26,194 nt of DNA. Origin: a virus. Where the stretch lies: IMG/VR virus record IMGVR_UViG_3300000553_000286, positions 1-26,194 of that record. One strand, written 5' to 3'. A program made the translations under genes and the position numbers. Within the stretch, counting starts at the first letter, position 1; every line of letters starts with the position of its first letter. This document shows positions 14,459 through 21,787 of the stretch, in pieces. Under the pieces are notes generated by a model that saw only the letters and a program-made list of their open reading frames with translations, was not told the DNA's origin and ran no database searches.

Positions 14459-16350
14459 TTGATTCGGAGAATCTTTCTCAAGTCATTCCTATTGATCGCA
14501 GGATACCAAGAACTAATGGAATTGAGAATACGTGATCGAGGAGAAGATTCTGACAGGATATTCTTTTTCAATTGTTTAATCCTATTGACTCGCTCGGGCT
14601 TATTCTTAATAGCCTCCAACACCCTTTTATTACACCCAACATTATAAAACTCGGACTCGGCTAGTCTTTCCGCATTTTCCTTTAAAACGTTCAATCGGTT
14701 TTCTTCACAAATTTCCTCTATTCTAGATAGTCTTTCTGGATTATCTGGAGTAAACCATCCTAGTTCAACCATGAAATCCACCATTTTTTGACTATTTGCT
14801 CTCCAAAATCCGTGCCTGGAACTTGTATCTCTAATTAATCCAATGGTCCGATAATCAATCTCATCTACAGTTTTGGCATCTTTCCACCATCCATCGTCAG
14901 TTTCAACATCATTGAAGTATTTATTGGTAACATAATCATCAAGTTCTTGAGGAGTTTTACTTTGTTTGGCCACATAGCATTTAATAACTTGAAATGCTGT
15001 TTGTGTCTTTGAATCGGATTCCAATTTAGGAAGTTTCAGAGTTTTAATATCTGCAAATACACAATCGGAAATATCCAATGATGCTGTCCCCGCTGAAATC
15101 ATATCATCCCAGGTTTTATGAGTACACCACATGTATCCTGTATAGGTAGATGAGATTTTTTTCAAAGCCGAGGATAAACGCTTTTTCCAATTATTTATAT
15201 TTTTAATATTTGGGAAAACATAGACCATATATGTCCCGTTACCATTTGGTGCGACAAGTTCACCATAGGGGACTTCTTCCAATCCCACTTGATAGAAGAA
15301 TTTTTGAGTAGCTGGAAAACTACTGTTAAAATCAAACACAAACCAATTTCCAATATGTCTATTATTTTTGGATACTTTTCCTGATCTAAGTTCTCCGAAT
15401 TTTGGAATAATGATACTTTTCCGATCTTCTTCAAAGATATCCATCAAATGTGTTCTAATGTCCTTGATGACTTCATCATTTTGAGATGTATTTTCCAATC
15501 CTTCTCGGGAAATTGGAATTGACAGTTTTCCAATTGGAACATCCACTACAATATTGTAACTTGTGGACGGTTGCATTACTACATCGCTATCGTAGATTAT
15601 TCCACCCATTCTAATGGAAAAGGTTCTGTGATCATATCTACCTGTTTTAACATACTTGTGAATAGTATATTCTCCTCTTATTTCAGTTTCAAGAGGAACC
15701 TCTGGAAGATGGGCCAATCTCATATAATCATCATTGAAAACGATCTTACATTGATCAGGTAAGTCGTATACAAATCTCTTAGTAATCTCACTAAATAACC
15801 AATAGTTTTTTGAAACGTCAAATGATACTTCAATGCCCTGTTCTGTGGTGGGTTCTTCCTGGACTTTATAAATCTCTCCAACAGGAACTCCATTAATACC
15901 CTTACCAAGAGTACACACATAAGAAGTTTTTACTCCTTGGTGATGAGAAGTTACATAAAATGTGTCAGTATACGCGAAGGCTGATTTCGATCCAAGACCG
16001 AACATTCCACTTTGCTTATTGGTATCTCTTTTGGTAGATTTGCCATATACTGCGAAAACAGTTCTAATACCCTCTTCGGACAACCCTAATGCATAATCCC
16101 TAACAGACCAGACGTAATCCTTATTAATTTTTTTAAGTTCCACCAATACTGGTTCTTGAATATTATATTTTACTGTTTCATCAATGGCATTGGTAATTAG
16201 TTCTCTAATAGGAGCCAATTCCTTATTAGTGTAAATCTTGTCTCGAAGATAGTAAGTGAACATATCTGCGCTCTCCGCATCCATGCCCATCTTAGATACT
16301 TCCATGCCTTCGGAGGCAATGACTTGTGTTGAATTAAATTGTAGTCGCAT
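14455..16350 (-). CDS. rIIA: rIIA-like GHKL ATPase, 631 aa
   Basis: The N-terminal third is a GHKL (Bergerat-fold) ATPase: N-box IRELITNAIDE (Asn54, with Asp57), G1 box VRDYALGLSEEG, and G2 box SGMFGLGSKSAFAYTDTFYV. These match T4-type rIIA. The remainder is a transducer-like middle and a long helical tail. rIIA works with rIIB at the membrane and is linked to exclusion phenotypes in T4. Here the two are separated by ligase, YopX and an endonuclease, instead of adjacent as in T4. The ATG lies seven bases after a weak TACTAT box. Confidence 0.88.
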   Translation of the reverse strand: MRLQFNSTQVIASEGMEVSKMGMDAESADMFTYYLRDKIYTNKELAPIRELITNAIDETVKYNIQEPVLVELKKINKDYVWSVRDYALGLSEEGIRTVFAVYGKSTKRDTNKQSGMFGLGSKSAFAYTDTFYVTSHHQGVKTSYVCTLGKGINGVPVGEIYKVQEEPTTEQGIEVSFDVSKNYWLFSEITKRFVYDLPDQCKIVFNDDYMRLAHLPEVPLETEIRGEYTIHKYVKTGRYDHRTFSIRMGGIIYDSDVVMQPSTSYNIVVDVPIGKLSIPISREGLENTSQNDEVIKDIRTHLMDIFEEDRKSIIIPKFGELRSGKVSKNNRHIGNWFVFDFNSSFPATQKFFYQVGLEEVPYGELVAPNGNGTYMVYVFPNIKNINNWKKRLSSALKKISSTYTGYMWCTHKTWDDMISAGTASLDISDCVFADIKTLKLPKLESDSKTQTAFQVIKCYVAKQSKTPQELDDYVTNKYFNDVETDDGWWKDAKTVDEIDYRTIGLIRDTSSRHGFWRANSQKMVDFMVELGWFTPDNPERLSRIEEICEENRLNVLKENAERLAESEFYNVGCNKRVLEAIKNKPERVNRIKQLKKNILSESSPRSRILNSISSWYPAINRNDLRKILRIK

Positions 16351-16357
16351 ATACCCT

Positions 16358-16379
16358 ATAGTAACTTGGTTTTAATAAA
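16358..16379 (-). promoter_or_regulatory. Conserved phage promoter element (copy 8)
   Basis: Minus strand TTTATTAAAACC-AAGT-TACTAT, then seven bases and the rIIA ATG at 16350. The -10 box is the weakest of the set. Confidence 0.65.
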
Positions 16380-16523
16380 TAGAATTATCCTCTTCCCAGG
16401 GATTGACTTCAACTATCCTATCAATTCTTCCGGATATGTCATTTTCCATATACTAGTTGGAAAGGTAGAAGAAAAGAACAAAGAAATACGGGAAACAAAA
16501 TATATTGTGGTGTTGACTGTCGA

Positions 16524-17060
16524 TTGAATGGTAAGGGACACAAAGTTAAACAGGAAGTGCAGTGCGCCCACTGCGGAAATATATTCTTCAAAGCATTTGC
16601 GGAAATTAAAAAATCTCTCAATAATTTTTGTAATCATTCATGCGCGTGTACCTATAATAATACTCATAAGACAAAAGGAACTCGAAGATCCAAATTAGAA
16701 GTTTGGTTGGAAGAACAATTAACTATTTTATATCCCGATTTAGAAATACTTTACAGTGATAAAACAATCATTAATTCTGAACTTGATATTTATTTTCCAT
16801 CTTTTAAATTAGCAATAGAGTTAAATGGGTTATTCCATTACGAACCAATTTTCGGAGAATCTAAATTAGATCAGATTCAAAATAATGACAATAGAAAGTT
16901 TCAAGCGTGTTTAGAACGAGGAATTGAATTATGTATTATTGATACTTCTCAACACAAATATGTAAAACCTTCTACTTCTCAAAAGTATTTAGATGTTATC
17001 ACAAAGTTAGTTGATTCTAAAATAGAATCATCCAAGACAGACTACGTGGAAGTCTTGTGA
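16524..17060 (+). CDS. EDxHD/Vsr-like homing endonuclease, N-terminus unclear, 178 aa
   Basis: The C-terminal half has the pattern of phage PD-(D/E)xK or Vsr-like (I-Bth0305I type) homing endonucleases: RSKLEVWLEEQL, then NSELDIYFPSFKLAIELNG, then FHYEPIFGESKL and QNNDNRKFQACLERGIEL. The N-terminal half is a zinc-binding region (CAHCGNIFFKAF, then CNHSCACTYNN). The only conventional start is a TTG at 16524, but the frame is open from 16407 and that upstream stretch also looks coded (KIYCGVDCRLNGKGHK), adding two more cysteines of the expected pattern. The gene may be 5'-truncated or use a rare start. It lies antisense between tRNA-Gly and the rIIA promoter. Confidence 0.7.
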   Translation: MNGKGHKVKQEVQCAHCGNIFFKAFAEIKKSLNNFCNHSCACTYNNTHKTKGTRRSKLEVWLEEQLTILYPDLEILYSDKTIINSELDIYFPSFKLAIELNGLFHYEPIFGESKLDQIQNNDNRKFQACLERGIELCIIDTSQHKYVKPSTSQKYLDVITKLVDSKIESSKTDYVEVL

Positions 17061-17071
17061 TTTTCTGTCTC

Positions 17072-17143
17072 TGCGAGTAGTCGGGATCGAACCGACATTC
17101 CAAGTTTGGAAAACTCATTTACTAACCATTGTAAGATACTCGC
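17072..17143 (-). tRNA. tRNA-Gly (anticodon TCC)
   Basis: A complete cloverleaf can be drawn: acceptor GCGAGTA/TACTCGC (7 bp), D-arm TTAC-AATGGTTA-GTAA, anticodon arm TGAGT-TTTCCAA-ACTTG with T33 and anticodon TCC, a four-base variable loop GAAT, and T-arm GTCGG-TTCGATC-CCGAC. The discriminator base is A, which is unusual for glycine tRNAs, and CCA is not encoded. It reads GGA codons. Confidence 0.88.
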
Positions 17144-17148
17144 ATCAA

Positions 17149-17225
17149 TTGTGATAGTATGACTTGAACATACTGTTGGCCATTGGGATCATCTCTGGAA
17201 TGACCCCAATGGTCCAAATACCACA
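17149..17225 (-). ncRNA. tRNA-like RNA with acceptor and T-arm flanking a 13-bp hairpin
   Basis: This 77-nt segment has a tRNA acceptor stem (TGTGGTA with TATCACA, one G-T pair), discriminator A, and a perfect T-arm GTATG-TTCAAGT-CATAC. Between them, instead of clear D and anticodon arms, is one long hairpin: CCATTGGGGTCAT, loop TCCAGAG, ATGATCCCAATGG (13 bp, one wobble). A forced cloverleaf would put a five-bp anticodon arm on the same loop (CAG) but with C at position 33. It may be an aberrant tRNA or a tRNA mimic. It lies six bases upstream of tRNA-Gly. Confidence 0.55.
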
Positions 17226-17337
17226 AAACTATTTATTGAAAATTTCTTATCTTGGCCTATAACACCTTGATAAGTGTATTACCTCGTAAATTGTGCTTCA
17301 CGTTATAGTCTGAGAGGCATACAAGGTATGGAATATC
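17226..17337 (-). other. Non-coding segment with competing inverted repeats
   Basis: No gene is seen between the 81-aa gene and the tRNA-like RNA. Two inverted repeats overlap: CTATAAC...GTTATAG (7 bp, enclosing 38 bases) and CTTATC...GATAAG (6 bp plus 2 bp after an internal loop). It may be processed leader RNA of the tRNA genes or remnants of another tRNA. Confidence 0.4.
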
Positions 17338-17583
17338 TTAGAACGCTGTAATGCGACTGTTATTTAGCTCACACGCAATGTCGCGGGTATCCACTGGCAC
17401 CCACGAACCACTATATTGATTCTTCATAATGAAGACCTTATTCTCTCCACCTAGAAGGTTAAATGTTCCATCGGGAAGACGGACCATTTTTACATTGAAA
17501 ACTTTGGCGGTTTTCAATTGGTCGCGATTTCTCATCCATTGTTTGTTTTTTCGGTTCGTTTTCATACTATTTTGTCTGTTCAT
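17338..17583 (-). CDS. Hypothetical basic phage protein, 81 aa
   Basis: Unknown protein. The N-terminal 25 residues are strongly basic (MKTNRKNKQWMRNRDQLKTA), followed by a beta-rich part (VKMVRLPDGTFNLLGG) and SGSWVPVDTRDIACELNNSR. It could bind nucleic acid, but no motif proves it. The start may be the ATG at 17583 or the next Met, six codons later. It lies four bases after the preceding gene in the phosphoesterase unit. Confidence 0.6.
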   Translation of the reverse strand: MNRQNSMKTNRKNKQWMRNRDQLKTAKVFNVKMVRLPDGTFNLLGGENKVFIMKNQYSGSWVPVDTRDIACELNNSRITAF

Positions 17584-17587
17584 ATTT

Positions 17588-17821
17588 TTATTCCTTTAGG
17601 TATCCTTCTTTAATTAGCAACTGATTAACATCATTTAAAAAGTCTTCGACCTCTAGATAATTTTTCAGTTCCTCGATTTCTTCCCCAAGTATAGCAAGAT
17701 CTTTTTCAATGTCAACATCTGAAATTGAAAAAGATAAATCATATGATGATGCATTTTTCGTCATCTGATTCATTTTATTGCGTATCTTTACAGTTTTGAT
17801 TTCATATTCTTCTTCCGTCAT
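17588..17821 (-). CDS. Hypothetical acidic helical protein, 77 aa
   Basis: Unknown function. It is rich in Glu, Lys and Leu with a predicted coiled coil in the C-terminal half (IEKDLAILGEEIEELKNYLE). No membrane or signal segment. It is positioned three bases after the metallophosphoesterase stop and is probably co-translated with it. Confidence 0.6.
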   Translation of the reverse strand: MTEEEYEIKTVKIRNKMNQMTKNASSYDLSFSISDVDIEKDLAILGEEIEELKNYLEVEDFLNDVNQLLIKEGYLKE

Positions 17822-17824
17822 AAG

Positions 17825-18490
17825 TTAATTAGTCCCATTAGAATGATGGTCGACTACCAAAATTTCTTTTGTGGACATAACATCTTCAATTTCATTATAT
17901 GACCACACATCCAATTTAACATCCCAAGAAACGTCCAAAGTTTTTCCCAATGGATATTTGGGAAGTCTTTCGGGATCATTTCCATGTTCATGTCCTCCTA
18001 AATTCCACGACAAATGTGAAGCATGATTATGGGTTCTTAACGGAAAATGATTTAGAACAATATGTTTTTTTCCTATCTGAATCTCCTGATGATTGCCTAA
18101 GAAAGTTATATTGCCCATTTTTATGGGATAAATTTCCATATCCTCCAATCCATATTGTTTCTTGACTTCTTGTTTATATAGACGATACATATTTGAAGTA
18201 TGGTTTCCAAATATTTTACGAATATCTTTACATTGAAGCCCCTTCAGCCATTCTAAACATTGCTCATCGCTCGCATCAAGAAATAAATCTCCTAATACAT
18301 ATAAGATAGAGTTCTCATCCACCCTTTCATTAATTTTTTCTTGAATTTTTCGCACTGAATCGAAAAGAGAATCATATCCCCGCATTTTCCAAATAGGTGA
18401 TATCCATGAAGGATTATGAAATATATGCCAATCACTTGAAAAGAAGATTTTAGATCTGAATTCATATGAATGTTTGATAATTTTATGCAT
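17825..18490 (-). CDS. Calcineurin-like metallophosphoesterase, 221 aa
   Basis: All family blocks are present in order: FFSSDWHIFH (Asp20 and His22), YVLGDLF (Gly67-Asp68), FGNHTS (Gly95-Asn96-His97), VLNHFPL (His148) and GGHEHGN (His167 and His169). These bind two metals and hydrolyse phosphate mono- or diesters; the substrate is not predictable, but small phage members often act on nucleic-acid ends or cyclic nucleotides. Its promoter element lies about 800 bases upstream, because a plus-strand LAGLIDADG gene has been inserted in the leader. Only a T-rich, TTATAA-like sequence lies immediately before the ATG. Confidence 0.9.
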   Translation of the reverse strand: MHKIIKHSYEFRSKIFFSSDWHIFHNPSWISPIWKMRGYDSLFDSVRKIQEKINERVDENSILYVLGDLFLDASDEQCLEWLKGLQCKDIRKIFGNHTSNMYRLYKQEVKKQYGLEDMEIYPIKMGNITFLGNHQEIQIGKKHIVLNHFPLRTHNHASHLSWNLGGHEHGNDPERLPKYPLGKTLDVSWDVKLDVWSYNEIEDVMSTKEILVVDHHSNGTN

Positions 18491-18531
18491 TTTTTATAAA
18501 TTTTGATTCGTGAATGACTAAATAATAGTAT

Positions 18532-19284
18532 ATGAAAGTAATAAGCAAAAAACGAAAAGAATATGTCCGGAAAACGCCGTATCGCGTAGATCAAGAAAAA
18601 TTTATTTTAAATCCTACTTCCATAGAAGCTTATATATTAGGATTTTTATGGGCAGATGGAAATATTTATAAACATACTATAAAAATTGAACTGAAACAGG
18701 AAGATATTGAAAACATATTACCCATATTCACTATGGTTGGAGATTGGAATTATTATGAAAGACAACGAACGAAAAATGGGATTCCGTTTGGAAAATTACA
18801 GGCGTCTTTAAATACTTCTAATAAGCTTCTTACTGCATTCTTACGTTCAATGGATTATGATAATAAATTAAATGGTCCGGAAAAAATCTTATGTCATCTT
18901 GAAAAGAATCTACACATAGATTTTTGGCACGGCTTCTTTGACGGGGACGGATCATTATATATCGAAGACAAGTCCCCTCCAACAATAACTTTACAATTTT
19001 GGTCAGGATTAACACAAAATTGGCAGTCATTAATAAATTTTTTAAGTGAGTACAATACATTATATAAAATATGGAAATATGAGAGAGTAAAAACGGATGG
19101 TAAAATTCATTCTTCGTCTTGTTTGGGGGTAAAGAATACTTTAAAAATTAAATATTTACTATCTTTATTTTATGACAGAGAATTAATAGGGTTACAGAGA
19201 AAATATGATAAATACTTAGAACTATCAGATCATCTCAAAGAGAGAACTAGAAAATATCCGGTCGGTTCAAGGTATTATTCGTAA
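18532..19284 (+). CDS. LAGLIDADG homing endonuclease, 250 aa
   Basis: It contains two LAGLIDADG motifs, AYILGFLWADGNI (acidic residue Asp42) and FWHGFFDGDGSL (Asp139), so it is a two-domain monomeric enzyme of normal size. Each motif helix is followed by a beta-rich DNA-contacting region. Such enzymes cut long asymmetric sites and spread their own gene. No intron flanks it: it is freestanding, antisense, and placed exactly between a conserved promoter element (19289-19310) and the metallophosphoesterase start, which it separates. Its stop is five bases from the promoter box. Confidence 0.9.
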   Translation: MKVISKKRKEYVRKTPYRVDQEKFILNPTSIEAYILGFLWADGNIYKHTIKIELKQEDIENILPIFTMVGDWNYYERQRTKNGIPFGKLQASLNTSNKLLTAFLRSMDYDNKLNGPEKILCHLEKNLHIDFWHGFFDGDGSLYIEDKSPPTITLQFWSGLTQNWQSLINFLSEYNTLYKIWKYERVKTDGKIHSSSCLGVKNTLKIKYLLSLFYDRELIGLQRKYDKYLELSDHLKERTRKYPVGSRYYS

Positions 19285-19288
19285 TCAA

Positions 19289-19310
19289 ATTATAATCTGG
19301 TTTTAATTAG
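19289..19310 (-). promoter_or_regulatory. Conserved phage promoter element (copy 9), displaced from its gene
   Basis: Minus strand CTAATTAAAACC-AGAT-TATAAT, perfect core. Six bases after the box the sequence is ACG, not ATG, and the next minus-strand gene begins 800 bases away beyond the LAGLIDADG gene. Confidence 0.75.
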
Positions 19311-20244
19311 TGAAGATATAATCCCTATCAATAATATCTCTATTAAAATCGAGGGGTTGCATTTTTCTCAAATACTTTAATTCCTCTGCAATTTCCTCTT
19401 CGGTTGAAAACCATTTACTATAAGAACAATCATCATTACCACACATATAAATGGAATGTGGCAACATTCCCTCAATATGCTCTTTATCTGTTTCCCATTT
19501 TAGAAAACTTTTATACATATCATGCTGTTCCTTAATAGTGAAAGTATTGAATAATTCTTCCTTTTGCTCAGGTGTCATTGGTGAAGTATAATAGTCCGCA
19601 TTAACGAATCCTTTTTCCTTGGCAATCGTTTCTAATTTTTGGCGTAGTTTATGATCACATTGCCAATATTTAAATTGCTGTTTAATATTTAAAATAGGAA
19701 GAGTAAATTCTTTTTCTGTCCTAAGTTTCAATGCCGCCCCCTTTACACCGTCTTGTTCAAATGGTCCTGCCCAACTATGGGCAGATTCTTCAGTAAACTT
19801 TAAAAATTCGTATCCAATACCAGGATATTTTCCTGTAAAATCCACTTTGGCAGGAATAGTTCCATTAACTTTCCTAAGTATTCTATCCTTAACATATTCA
19901 AATAGATCAGGACATGCTTTGGCAATCAATTTTTCACAATTAAAATCTATTCGTTTACCATCGTCACTGTCTCCCATCATTCTCACTCCCTTCGGAAGGG
20001 TCCAATGTTTTTTAAAATTATTAAGATTACATCTATAATTGAAGTACATCAGTTCGTCATTTTCCGATTTATGAAGGTGAGAAAACCCTTTATCCATAAG
20101 GGAAACACGAAACACAAAGGAATAATTGTTAATTCCTAAATTATTTTCATGATTAAAATAAATTCTATGACCATTATCAAAAATCCCCAATTTTTCTGAC
20201 CCTTGCAGATCATAGTCTGAAATGTAAAATTTATTTTCTTTCAT
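19303..20244 (-). CDS. Hypothetical phage protein, 313 aa
   Basis: I do not recognise this protein. It has several Tyr/Phe-rich strands in the first 80 residues, a central KVDFTGKYPGIGYEFLKF segment, and a C-terminal acidic helical part with CGNDDCSYSKW. The two cysteines there are not a convincing metal site. There is no signal or membrane segment. It is the sole gene of its unit, with the ATG six bases after a perfect TATAAT box, and its stop is embedded in the next promoter. Confidence 0.65.
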   Translation of the reverse strand: MKENKFYISDYDLQGSEKLGIFDNGHRIYFNHENNLGINNYSFVFRVSLMDKGFSHLHKSENDELMYFNYRCNLNNFKKHWTLPKGVRMMGDSDDGKRIDFNCEKLIAKACPDLFEYVKDRILRKVNGTIPAKVDFTGKYPGIGYEFLKFTEESAHSWAGPFEQDGVKGAALKLRTEKEFTLPILNIKQQFKYWQCDHKLRQKLETIAKEKGFVNADYYTSPMTPEQKEELFNTFTIKEQHDMYKSFLKWETDKEHIEGMLPHSIYMCGNDDCSYSKWFSTEEEIAEELKYLRKMQPLDFNRDIIDRDYIFTN

Positions 20245-20250
20245 ATGAAA

Positions 20251-20272
20251 ATTATATTCTGGTTTTAATTAA
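20251..20272 (-). promoter_or_regulatory. Conserved phage promoter element (copy 10)
   Basis: Minus strand TTAATTAAAACC-AGAA-TATAAT, then six bases and the ATG of the 313-aa protein at 20244. It overlaps the thioredoxin stop codon. Confidence 0.8.
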
Positions 20273-20511
20273 TCCTCTTTAATACGCTTGATAATATCAT
20301 CCATTCCCTGAATAATTTCAAATGACCCATCGTCCCTTTCGATTACTAATCTAGGGACTGAATTAATATTATATTTTCCAAATATTTCTCGTTCGTCTGG
20401 AATGGAATAATCCTTTACTTCATAGACCAACCCCTCAATTTTAGAGAGTTTGTTTTTGAGCATGTGACATGGGCCACAAGTCGCGGAAGTTAATAGTGTT
20501 TTAGTAATCAT
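20269..20511 (-). CDS. Thioredoxin/glutaredoxin-like protein, 80 aa
   Basis: The N-terminal active site TSATCGPCHMLKNKL has the thioredoxin CGPC (Cys12 and Cys15), and INSVPRLVIERDDG contains the family cis-proline. At 80 residues it is glutaredoxin-sized, with a shortened fold. It probably reduces disulfides, for example as an electron donor for a ribonucleotide reductase not seen here. The start overlaps the upstream stop as ATGA, so the two genes are coupled. Confidence 0.88.
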   Translation of the reverse strand: MITKTLLTSATCGPCHMLKNKLSKIEGLVYEVKDYSIPDEREIFGKYNINSVPRLVIERDDGSFEIIQGMDDIIKRIKED

Positions 20512-21251
20512 ATTTTAACAATTGTACAATACTTATCAAAATCGTCTCGAAGACATAGCATCCAATTATCGACTTGTGCAATATACTCTGGATCTACCTG
20601 TTTAGATTCAGACTTACTTGACCGAACCGCCATTACTATCGGTTTATCATAAAACATGGTTCCAGAATACAATACGATAGCTTGATTCTTTGGAACATGA
20701 ACAGAAGTCACATACACTAGATGATAGTTTTCGGGAACTTTATCCAGTTTTGAATAACTATCGGGGTGAACAATAATTACATTGCCTATACCTCTGCGGG
20801 ATTTCACGGCAATTTTATATCGTTCCTGTAGTAAATCTCCTTCTACCACAGGGCAAGTCTTAATTGCATATTTCACAAATGCTTCTATAGACTCCATCAT
20901 ATCTGTACTACTCATTTTTGATAGATCCAGTGCAGTTTTTTCAAATTGCATGGTAATAGTTGGAATACCATTCCCATAATCATTAAACTGGTCCGGTTGC
21001 TCTTTATAGTTTAACCAAAATGCTAGTCCCGAACTTCCCTGCGGCATTACTTGAAATCCGAAAATAGTTCCCAGATCAAATAATAATAAAGTTTTCAATG
21101 CTCCTGCCCCCTGACTAATCATAGCAGGAGTAGAAATGGTATTAGCCAATCCTATTCCAACTCCGACCAGGGAACTAATGATAGTCCCCGTGAATAACTT
21201 AAGTACAGCCCTTCTACTAAGATCAGAAAAATTAGTATCATTGGTATTCAT
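20508..21251 (-). CDS. Protein with twin-arginine-like N-terminal signal, 247 aa
   Basis: The N-terminus LSRRAVLKLFTGTIISSLVG followed by a hydrophobic stretch resembles a Tat signal (consensus SRRxFLK) or a membrane anchor. The mature part is not a known enzyme to me. Two stretches, LGTIFGFQVMPQGSSGLAFW and SRRGIGNVIIVHPDSYSKL, recall blocks of T4-like major capsid proteins (a GVQPM..PTG-type block and an RG-GN-I---P-type block), which suggests a capsid-fold paralogue, but this is a by-eye impression. It is third in the PARP unit and overlaps the thioredoxin start. Confidence 0.6.
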   Translation of the reverse strand: MNTNDTNFSDLSRRAVLKLFTGTIISSLVGVGIGLANTISTPAMISQGAGALKTLLLFDLGTIFGFQVMPQGSSGLAFWLNYKEQPDQFNDYGNGIPTITMQFEKTALDLSKMSSTDMMESIEAFVKYAIKTCPVVEGDLLQERYKIAVKSRRGIGNVIIVHPDSYSKLDKVPENYHLVYVTSVHVPKNQAIVLYSGTMFYDKPIVMAVRSSKSESKQVDPEYIAQVDNWMLCLRDDFDKYCTIVKI

Positions 21252-21252
21252 A

Positions 21253-21783
21253 TTATACGGGAAGAGTCCATCTTTGGCTAATGGGAGCAGTTAAAGTTTT
21301 TGATTGAATGAGATTAATTTTATCCAAAAAATCATAAATCTCAGAACATGTATATCCATGCCCCTTCAATCGTGATTGAATTTGCTTCATCGTGACAGGA
21401 CCATTATTCTTCAAATAGGTGAAAATCTTAAGTTGAACATCAGTTGGAAGAACTGTAGTATTTGTAGTCTTTTGTTGGTGGACTACAATAGGAGGAGTAT
21501 GAGAAGGAATAGCAGTTTTTGCGGTATCTTCTTTTTGGAAAATGCGATAGCCATCAATGTGAGTTCTAACTGAATATTCATCAAATAGTCCACCGACGAT
21601 AAAATCCTCAACTAGTGATTTTACTGCCCAATGCGGTGCGGATAGACCATGAAATTTCAAAGTATAATCTCCATTATCAATTTTTTCTCGAATGTTCTTG
21701 GTGATTTCCCAAATAGAGAATTCATCATATCGGAACTCTTTAATGGCCATGAGGATTGCTGTAACGATTGTTATTTCTTTCAT
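21253..21783 (-). CDS. Putative winged-helix protein, 176 aa
   Basis: Two helix-turn-helix-like regions can be traced. The N-terminal one (DEFSIWEITKNIREKI, SLVEDFIVGGLFDEY) and the C-terminal one (QLKIFTYLKNNGPVTMKQIQ, SRLKGHGYTCSEIYDFLDKI) both have the helix-loop-helix-strand pattern of winged helices. They are joined by a Thr/Pro-rich linker. It may be a transcriptional regulator or DNA-binding adaptor. It lies between PARP and the RR-signal protein with gaps of a few bases, in one unit. No family assigned. Confidence 0.6.
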   Translation of the reverse strand: MKEITIVTAILMAIKEFRYDEFSIWEITKNIREKIDNGDYTLKFHGLSAPHWAVKSLVEDFIVGGLFDEYSVRTHIDGYRIFQKEDTAKTAIPSHTPPIVVHQQKTTNTTVLPTDVQLKIFTYLKNNGPVTMKQIQSRLKGHGYTCSEIYDFLDKINLIQSKTLTAPISQRWTLPV

Positions 21784-21787
21784 ATTT

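Noticed and set aside
17072-17143. Reading the Gly tRNA as tRNA-Trp (CCA anticodon)
   Set aside because: Shifting the loop by one base breaks the anticodon stem; only the TCC reading gives five pairs.
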